The notes under the pieces: model-generated
Databases searched by the model: none
What the model was told of the DNA's origin: nothing
The model's input: only the letters and a program-made list of their open reading frames with translations
Assembly: GCA_035477595.1 (NCBI GenBank)
Contig: DATIKM010000117.1
Span: forward strand, 1 to 6,270
Length of the DNA stretch: 6,270 bases
Reading direction: 5' to 3'
Source: DATIKM01 sp035477595
GTDB lineage: Bacteria > Armatimonadota > Chthonomonadetes > Chthonomonadales > CAJBBX01
Program-made: the position numbers and the translations under genes
Part shown: positions 1-5,001 of the stretch, in pieces
Layout: every line of letters begins with the position of its first letter
Position numbering within the stretch: position 1 is the stretch's first letter

Positions 1-422
1 TCCGGCGGATTGGTAGGCGGCCATGCTCGCGTGTGCGGCCGCTCGACAGGTCGGCGTCTGGCCCCCAGTATGGCGCATGCTTCCGCCCGTGGGGCTGCAC
101 CGTCCGGCGCTCCCCGCGCCAAACGCCTCCGGGTACGCGGCACGTGCCTAGATGTGGTTTCCAGGCAGGATAGGCATTCGTGAGACAGGCGGTGTACCTT
201 CGAGTGCTCCGTGGGGTCGGTGCTCCCCGCAGCAGGCGAGCCAAGGTTCGAGGTAGCGGATACGTACCTGGTCGGTTCGATAGGCTCGGCTGTACGCCCA
301 TCCCACGTCGTCAGCACCCAACCAGCCTGGAGAGCACACACACCCCACGTCGCGTTTCGCCGCGGGGTGACGGGGTACCTGCGGGGCCGGGCCGAGCGGA
401 GAGCGCGCCTCTCTCGGGGGCG
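1..422. other. Gene-poor flank downstream of the operon
   Basis: This stretch follows the DUF499 stop codon and contains no intact gene that I can recognise. The only coding-like signal is a transposase remnant at 148-303 on the minus strand. Positions 304-422 and 1-147 have high GC and open frames on both strands, but no protein pattern that I can name. A GCGGCC/GGCCGC inverted repeat (17-22 and 37-42) and a five-base GAGAG/CTCTC stem just after the DUF499 stop are the only symmetrical elements noticed. Neither is followed by a T-run, so no intrinsic terminator is called. No tRNA-like cloverleaf was seen. Confidence 0.6.
148..303 (-). pseudogene. IS481-family transposase remnant (C-terminal fragment)
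   Basis: The minus-strand frame ending in TAG at 150-148 encodes about 52 residues that follow the C-terminal pattern of IS481-type (rve integrase fold) transposases. It has a GWAYSRAY segment, an Arg-rich stretch, Leu-x-x-Trp-Leu, then HRPHGAL, PPVSRM and a closing LPGNH. In intact family members this segment follows the catalytic core, and the whole protein is roughly 300-350 residues. Upstream of about 303 the frame stays open as far as I followed it (to about 391), but it loses all resemblance, and the expected 'NGKVER' region is absent from the neighbouring frames I checked. I read it as a decayed stub left by an old insertion. I could not identify terminal inverted repeats or a target duplication. 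It marks a past rearrangement at the 3' end of the defence operon. The identification rests on motif recognition only. Confidence 0.65.
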
Positions 423-3179
423 TTACTCCACGCGGAGAGCGTCGGCTAGACCCAGCTCCGCCAGTACCTGCCGGAGATCAGCTTCGAGACCCGAGGCGTC
501 ATCAGCCGAGACCGTAACCGACAAGTCCACGCCGATCCGAAGGTCCGGCCGCCCACGCAGCTTCGGCACGATCTTCGTGCCGAGCCGGTTCCAAGCCTCC
601 GCTGGCACGTTGCCCTTGAGGCAGAGCATCCGGGTGCCTGGGGCAGGCGCGGGACCGGGGCCAGGCGCCGGTCCGGGGCCGGGCGGCGATGGGACCGGAG
701 GAACGGTCGCGGGGATCGGCGAGGGCGCCGGAGTCGCGCCGGCCTTGAGCGCCTCGGCGGTCGCCTTCCGCAGCAGGAACACGCCCGCCTCGAACGCGAC
801 CTCGTCTCCAGCGATGGGTTCCTGGAACCAGACGCGCTCGAACGTCCCATCGGCCTTCTTCCCCGATGCGAGCCCGAAGTCCCCGCGCTCCACGAACTCG
901 ACGATCTTCGACTTCAGCGCCGCCTCGGGATCGACGAGCCGCGTCAACGATCCGTTGAGGAAGCTCTGCCGCAAGCTCGTGAGCGGCCAAGCGCCCTCCG
1001 CCTTCAGGGCCGGTGGCCAGTTGCGGTCAATGTATCCCGCACCCACCGACTCGTTGAGCAGCCCCTCGGACTTGAGCGCGTCGAGCACGCGCCCGCACAG
1101 CGTCTGCCCGCTCGACGAGTGGCCGGACCCGAGGTCGATGACCTTAAGGCCGTCGCTTTGCTGCCCATCCGCGACGACCGCGAAGCGGTAGCACCCCCAG
1201 ACCTCGTCCTTCGCGGCCTCCTCGGCATCGCGCACCTTGGCATGCAGGTCCGCGCGGTCGTTGCGATCAAACTCCCCTCCAAGCGTGCCGTCGGCGACCT
1301 CGCGAGCCACGCGCTTCCAGGCGAGCGACATCTCGACCTTCTGGCGCAGGTCCCGCCCGGGCTTCTTCAGGCACCATACGAGCGCGCCCGGGTACAGGCG
1401 TGGCGACTTGCCGCATATCTTCGTCCACTCGGCGATCTGCGAGCGCAGCGCCCCGGCGCCCGGCCACTCCGTCTCCGGGTCTCCGACGACGAGCGTGAGC
1501 CGCGTTGTGTCCCGGATCTCGGCGCCGTCCTGCGGAAACGCGACCACCGGGACGCTCGCGCCACGACGGAACTCGTCCTCGACGAGCTTGCGGATCGCTG
1601 GCTTCACTTCAGTCTCGTCGTCGAGCGACGCGCGGCGGTCGCTCACCACCTTCTTCATCGTGGGCTGGTGGCCGATGCGGAAGCCGTCTGAGCCCAACCT
1701 GCGCACGAAGTAGGAGCGGTCCTCGAGCGCGAACGCGGCGTTGTCGATCGAGGTCGTGTCGAGCTCCGGCTCGCCCAGCGCGAAGCGCAGCTCGGGTAGG
1801 TGCGCGACCTTCTCCGTCTGCCCGCCGGAGGACTCGAACAGGATCGCCGTGCCGACGCGCCGGTGGATGTCGCGCAGCGGCCCCTTGGTGTCGGCGTCGA
1901 GCGCCCGGCTGTGCGCCTGCTCGCCCGCGATGTCGGTGTCGATTGCCGCGATGAGCCGAGACTGGCCGATCTGGCCGAGCAGCACGCCGCGAAAGCCGGG
2001 CTCGCCGAGCGGCGCGGAGCCGAGGGTGATCAGCGGCTCGGTGCGCGCATTGCGGAAGGCGTCCTGCGCGGCGAGCGAGATCCACTGCGCCAGCATCGCC
2101 AGCGTGCCGCGCGTCTGCTGGTACTGCGGCAGCGACTGCCACTTGCGCTGGAACACGGACAGCGTCGCCGGGTGGAACGGGTAGCAGGCCTCGAAGCGCC
2201 GCTGCAGGAACTCGCGCGCCTTGGCCTCGGTTGCCGCCGAGTCCACCGCGGTCCATTCCGGCGGTAGCTGCGCGCGTCGTTCGAAGCACCAGTCGCCGTA
2301 CGCCTTCGCGACGTTGCGCCGAATCCTGTCGCTGCCGAGGTCCTCGAACAGGCGCCGACGCACGACCTCGCTGATCTCCGTCTCGTCGTTGGCGATCAGA
2401 TCCTTGGCGACGCGCCGCACCACCTTGGCGATCTTGTCCTGCCATTCCTGGTCCCACTCGGTCATCTCGACCTGGCTGCGTGGCAGCGAGATGACGCACG
2501 CGCCGTGCGTGGTGCCGGTCGTCGCCACCGTGAGGTTCTGGATGAAGGCGTGGAACGATTCCGCCCCGGCGCGGTGCCGGTTGAGGTAGTTGAGTACCTC
2601 GTCGAAGAGCAGCAGCACCGGCCCGCCCGCGGCCTGGAAGACGCGCGCGATCGACTCCGTCCCCGGCGGCGTGGTCCGGGCCGCGGAGCCGAGCGCCTCG
2701 ACGCCCTCTGCGCCCGCGAGCTGGCGCGCGATGTCGATCCAGGGCGTCTCGCGGCCCGGCTGCGGGTCCCACGCGTTGCCCACGAAGACGGCGATCTTCG
2801 CCTCCGGCACGGACGCAATGCCCGCCTCGCGCACCAGGTCCGCCACGCCGCTCATGCCCGCCGCGGCCTCGCCGCTCTTCGCCAGATGGTAGAGCGTCGT
2901 CAGCGTGTGCGTCTTGCCGCCGCCGAACTGGGTGATCAGCGTGAGCACCGGCGCCGTGTTGTCGGTGCGGCCGGAGATCCGCCGCAGCACCATGCCCGCG
3001 TGCTCGCGCAGCGCGCGCGTGAAGCAGGTGCGCGCGAAGAATTGGTCCGGCTTGCGGTAATCATCCGGCGCCGTCCCGGCGACCACCTGCTCGAGTGCGA
3101 TGGCGAACTCGTCGGGATTGAAGGAGCGGCCCTCGCGGACCTCGCTGCGCGTCGTGGCGACCTTGTACCAGGGCTCCAC
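423..3179 (-). CDS. DUF499 P-loop ATPase (anti-phage-associated)
   Basis: This is a large cytoplasmic ATPase of the DUF499 family, 918 residues from the preferred GTG start at 3179. Visible features are the family N-terminus (EPWYKVAT, then a REGR element), Walker A QFGGGKTHT at about residues 84-92 (Lys89, Thr90) and Walker B VLLLFDE at about 188-194 (Asp193, Glu194). A middle region with YPFHPATL and an R/K-rich helical segment follows, then a Pro/Gly-rich linker at about 816-848. A conserved-looking C-terminal domain (about 850-918) has the DUF499 pattern of G-x-V-P, W-x-x-L-G-x-K-I-x-P-K-L and a Leu-rich final helix. The frame also runs upstream to a TTG at 3257, but that lies inside the DUF4276 gene. 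The GTG at 3179 has a GGAGGT sequence six bases upstream and leaves EPWYKVA right at the N-terminus, as in relatives. DUF499 proteins recur beside DUF1156 methylases in phage-defence loci; their exact reaction is unknown to me. It is the last gene of the operon. Confidence 0.92.
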   Translation of the reverse strand: MEPWYKVATTRSEVREGRSFNPDEFAIALEQVVAGTAPDDYRKPDQFFARTCFTRALREHAGMVLRRISGRTDNTAPVLTLITQFGGGKTHTLTTLYHLAKSGEAAAGMSGVADLVREAGIASVPEAKIAVFVGNAWDPQPGRETPWIDIARQLAGAEGVEALGSAARTTPPGTESIARVFQAAGGPVLLLFDEVLNYLNRHRAGAESFHAFIQNLTVATTGTTHGACVISLPRSQVEMTEWDQEWQDKIAKVVRRVAKDLIANDETEISEVVRRRLFEDLGSDRIRRNVAKAYGDWCFERRAQLPPEWTAVDSAATEAKAREFLQRRFEACYPFHPATLSVFQRKWQSLPQYQQTRGTLAMLAQWISLAAQDAFRNARTEPLITLGSAPLGEPGFRGVLLGQIGQSRLIAAIDTDIAGEQAHSRALDADTKGPLRDIHRRVGTAILFESSGGQTEKVAHLPELRFALGEPELDTTSIDNAAFALEDRSYFVRRLGSDGFRIGHQPTMKKVVSDRRASLDDETEVKPAIRKLVEDEFRRGASVPVVAFPQDGAEIRDTTRLTLVVGDPETEWPGAGALRSQIAEWTKICGKSPRLYPGALVWCLKKPGRDLRQKVEMSLAWKRVAREVADGTLGGEFDRNDRADLHAKVRDAEEAAKDEVWGCYRFAVVADGQQSDGLKVIDLGSGHSSSGQTLCGRVLDALKSEGLLNESVGAGYIDRNWPPALKAEGAWPLTSLRQSFLNGSLTRLVDPEAALKSKIVEFVERGDFGLASGKKADGTFERVWFQEPIAGDEVAFEAGVFLLRKATAEALKAGATPAPSPIPATVPPVPSPPGPGPAPGPGPAPAPGTRMLCLKGNVPAEAWNRLGTKIVPKLRGRPDLRIGVDLSVTVSADDASGLEADLRQVLAELGLADALRVE
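636..734 (-). repeat. Pro/Gly-rich linker coding tract in DUF499
   Basis: This tract encodes about 33 residues dominated by Pro, Ala and Gly (residues about 816-848 of the 918-residue protein). It connects the main ATPase body to the small C-terminal domain. Within it an imperfect 18-bp unit containing CCGGGGCC occurs twice in tandem (655-662 and 673-680 mark the shared core), giving the PGPAPG/PGPAPA repetition. Proline-rich linkers at this point are common in the family as I know it, so this looks like an ordinary flexible tether. Its repetitiveness could nevertheless make it length-variable between strains. Confidence 0.6.
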
Positions 3180-3180
3180 T

Positions 3181-3804
3181 TCAAGACCTCCATTCTTGCG
3201 GCGGCCACGCCAGAAGTCTAGTGCCAGAAGCCCGCAGCAGGGCACCGAACGCTTCAACGAGCTTACGAAAGCTTCGACTCGCTGAGTATGCCGCAGGGAG
3301 ATCGAGCCGAGCAGTGAGTCGGACTTGATCGGCGGTGGCCAGGTAGCTTGCTCCCGATCGCATCATGCTCTCCAGTGCGCCCTTGGCATCTCGGGGAGTT
3401 TCTGGGGAAGCGTACGCGGCCGCATCCGGTCGGATGCCGGCGGTGCCTCGCAACGACTCGATCGCCGCCAAGAACCAGGCTTCGTACTCGCGGTTCGCCA
3501 TCACGACAGCGCAAGGGATCGGATCAGCGGCTTCCTGTGCCCAGGCCGCAAGTGCGGGCGCAATCTCCATTGGGCAGCTACCGTCGGCGTCAAAGAGGAT
3601 TAGGATGGCGCTGCAGCCTGGAGTGAGCCGTGCCACCCGAACGGACTCCTGCAGCGTATCCTTCCTTACGAGCTTTGTCCGCGGGCGGCGATGGGGGCGC
3701 GCGACTCGCACCTCCCGGGCATCGGCAACCTCAGCAAGACGGCGCAGGAGCACGGGTACAGCCGCGACATCACCCTGCCCTTCGACGATCGGCTGCAAGA
3801 TCAT
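3181..3804 (-). CDS. DUF4276 family protein (probable Toprim-like nuclease partner)
   Basis: This 207-residue protein matches the DUF4276 pattern throughout. It has VEGQGD at residues 7-12, then LLRRL, a hydrophobic strand leading to FDADGSCP at 71-78, NREYEAWFLAA at 104-114, and a PE-x-x-RDAKGAL segment (134-144). A closing SRSFRKLVEAF motif (176-186) completes it. The acidic residue in VEG plus the D-x-D of DADG resemble the metal-binding layout of Toprim domains, so a nuclease role is likely by inference; I do not know of a defined reaction for this family. Its ATG overlaps the stop of the upstream AAA ATPase as ATGA (3804-3801), with GAGG seven bases upstream inside the ATPase gene, so the two are translationally coupled and probably act as one complex. 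Comparable ATPase plus Toprim pairs are Gabija and PARIS, and OLD proteins fuse both functions. Length is normal and the gene appears intact. Confidence 0.88.
   Translation of the reverse strand: MILQPIVEGQGDVAAVPVLLRRLAEVADAREVRVARPHRRPRTKLVRKDTLQESVRVARLTPGCSAILILFDADGSCPMEIAPALAAWAQEAADPIPCAVVMANREYEAWFLAAIESLRGTAGIRPDAAAYASPETPRDAKGALESMMRSGASYLATADQVRLTARLDLPAAYSASRSFRKLVEAFGALLRASGTRLLAWPPQEWRS
3186..3191 (-). promoter_or_regulatory. Shine-Dalgarno GGAGGT deciding the DUF499 start
   Basis: On the minus strand GGAGGT is followed by six bases and then GTG (3179-3177). The site lies inside the last codons of the DUF4276 gene, whose TGA (3183-3181) is one base upstream of the GTG. This near-ideal ribosome site and the family-typical N-terminus after it are the reasons for choosing 3179 over the upstream TTG at 3257. 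The arrangement suggests translational coupling with DUF4276. Confidence 0.8.
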
Positions 3805-4997
3805 CGAAGGTCCTCGAAGAGACGCGCGGAATCGATCTGCTCATCGAAGAGTGCCTCGGGCTCCAGGGCGTTCGATCGAAGGAGGTCGCCTGCACCCATG
3901 AGATGGCTCTCCAGGGCTTGCCGGTTTGCGCTGGAGACTGTCGCAACGCGCGTTGCGCCCTCACTCCAATCCACGAGACGAAGGTGGCTCTCCTTGATCC
4001 ACTTCGCGTCAAGCAGGTCGGGGCTGTGGGTGGTCACTACCACTTGTGTGCTGTTGCTTGAGGAGCGCAGCAGATCGAGCACGGACTCAAGCGCGCCAGG
4101 GTGGATCGTAGCCTCTGGCTCCTCGACTGCGATCAGCGAGGGGCGCGGACGTTGGTACACAGCCGCTAGGAGGCCGATCGCGCGCAGAGTGCCATCGGAC
4201 ATGCTGAATGCCTCGAACGGGAGGCGCTTCGGCTTCTCCTCTCCCCACTCCTGAATGAACCGTAGCGCCAGGCTCTTGCCATGGGGCTCCACCATGACGC
4301 GCTTCGTGTTCGGTACGATCGTGGCGAGGATCTCAGAGACTCGTTCGAAGTCAGAAGGCGACTGCCGCTTGATCTCCTTAAGCACGCTCGTTGCATTCGA
4401 GCCATCAGACTTCAGGGCAGCACCGCTGTCGGCTTCCTGCATGTCGCGCAGTTTCCCAGGCTCAATCGAGTAGACCCTCATGCCGGCTAGCGCCCGGAGC
4501 ACCGGCGCGAAGCTGGCTTGTCCCCCGATGATTGGGAGGCCGAGGGAGGCCGGGTCGAGGGCTGGCTTCAGGCCTTCCACATTTGTCCGGAAATCGCCGC
4601 CGCGACGATCGAACCAAGCGCGGGTTGCACCCTCCCCAACCGAACACTGCTCGTGAAGCACTGAGAAGCCGTAGTTTTCGAGGGCCTTGATCTCGAAAGC
4701 GAAGAACCCATTGCTGGTCTCCCCATTGAGTCGACCGAAATCCACACGCATTCCCATGTTTGGGGGGTAGCTTCGCCCTGAGGTGCGGTTCCTGACAGCC
4801 GCAATCCCACCAGCGCGATCGAAGACGGCTTGGAGAGGTGACGCCATGGCTTCAGCTAGGAACCGGAAGGCACTCACCAGGTTGCTCTTCCCGGAGCCAT
4901 TGCGACCGACCAGGATCGTCGGGTTGTCAAACTCGATGCGCGCCGTCGGGATGCTGAGATACCGCTTCAGGACAAGTCGGCGGACTATGGGTTCCAT
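3801..4997 (-). CDS. AAA_21/SMC-like ABC ATPase, OLD/PARIS-type sensor ATPase
   Basis: This is a 398-residue ATPase of the RecF/OLD/AAA_21 group. Walker A GRNGSGKS is at residues 31-38, right after a short N-terminal beta region (LVLKRYLSI, ILV). An insertion of roughly 200 residues with mixed helices separates it from the second half of the nucleotide-binding site. That half has the ABC-like signature FSMSDGT at 264-270, Walker B LIAVEEPE at 288-295 with tandem Glu292-Glu293, the IHPGAL loop at 298-303, and an H-loop TTHSPDLLD at 322-330. All catalytic motifs are intact. The protein lacks a C-terminal Toprim domain; that role seems to be supplied in trans by the overlapping DUF4276 gene. The start is two codons from the DUF1156 stop, with GAGGT six bases upstream. 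The family commonly acts in DNA or phage sensing in defence systems (established); the trigger here is unknown. Confidence 0.9.
   Translation of the reverse strand: MEPIVRRLVLKRYLSIPTARIEFDNPTILVGRNGSGKSNLVSAFRFLAEAMASPLQAVFDRAGGIAAVRNRTSGRSYPPNMGMRVDFGRLNGETSNGFFAFEIKALENYGFSVLHEQCSVGEGATRAWFDRRGGDFRTNVEGLKPALDPASLGLPIIGGQASFAPVLRALAGMRVYSIEPGKLRDMQEADSGAALKSDGSNATSVLKEIKRQSPSDFERVSEILATIVPNTKRVMVEPHGKSLALRFIQEWGEEKPKRLPFEAFSMSDGTLRAIGLLAAVYQRPRPSLIAVEEPEATIHPGALESVLDLLRSSSNSTQVVVTTHSPDLLDAKWIKESHLRLVDWSEGATRVATVSSANRQALESHLMGAGDLLRSNALEPEALFDEQIDSARLFEDLR
3812..3815 (-). promoter_or_regulatory. Ribosome binding site of DUF4276 inside the ATPase gene
   Basis: The minus strand reads GAGG, seven bases, then ATG (3804-3802). 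The site is embedded in the codons for the last few residues of the AAA ATPase, and the start overlaps that gene's TGA as ATGA. This is the classic layout for termination-reinitiation coupling and fits a fixed-ratio two-protein complex. Confidence 0.6.
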
Positions 4998-5001
4998 GGC
5001 A

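Noticed and set aside
400..422. Possible intrinsic terminator after the DUF499 stop
   Set aside because: Only a five-base GAGAG/CTCTC stem with no following U-run on the transcript; not supportable.
636..734. The GGGACCGG bases in the DUF499 linker as another copy of the methylase minisatellite
   Set aside because: The shared string is short, the unit is 18 rather than 12 bases, no hairpin partner is adjacent, and Pro-rich linkers are common at this point in DUF499. Coincidence of GC-rich Gly/Pro coding is more likely.
211..1191. 326-residue plus-strand reading frame
   Set aside because: It is antisense to the DUF499 C-terminus and linker, has Arg/Ser/Pro-rich composition typical of high-GC shadow frames, and shows no recognisable motif.
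1609..2772. 387-residue minus-strand reading frame in another phase
   Set aside because: It lies wholly inside DUF499 in a different frame with Arg/Ala-rich shadow composition; the Walker A and B motifs are in the DUF499 frame.
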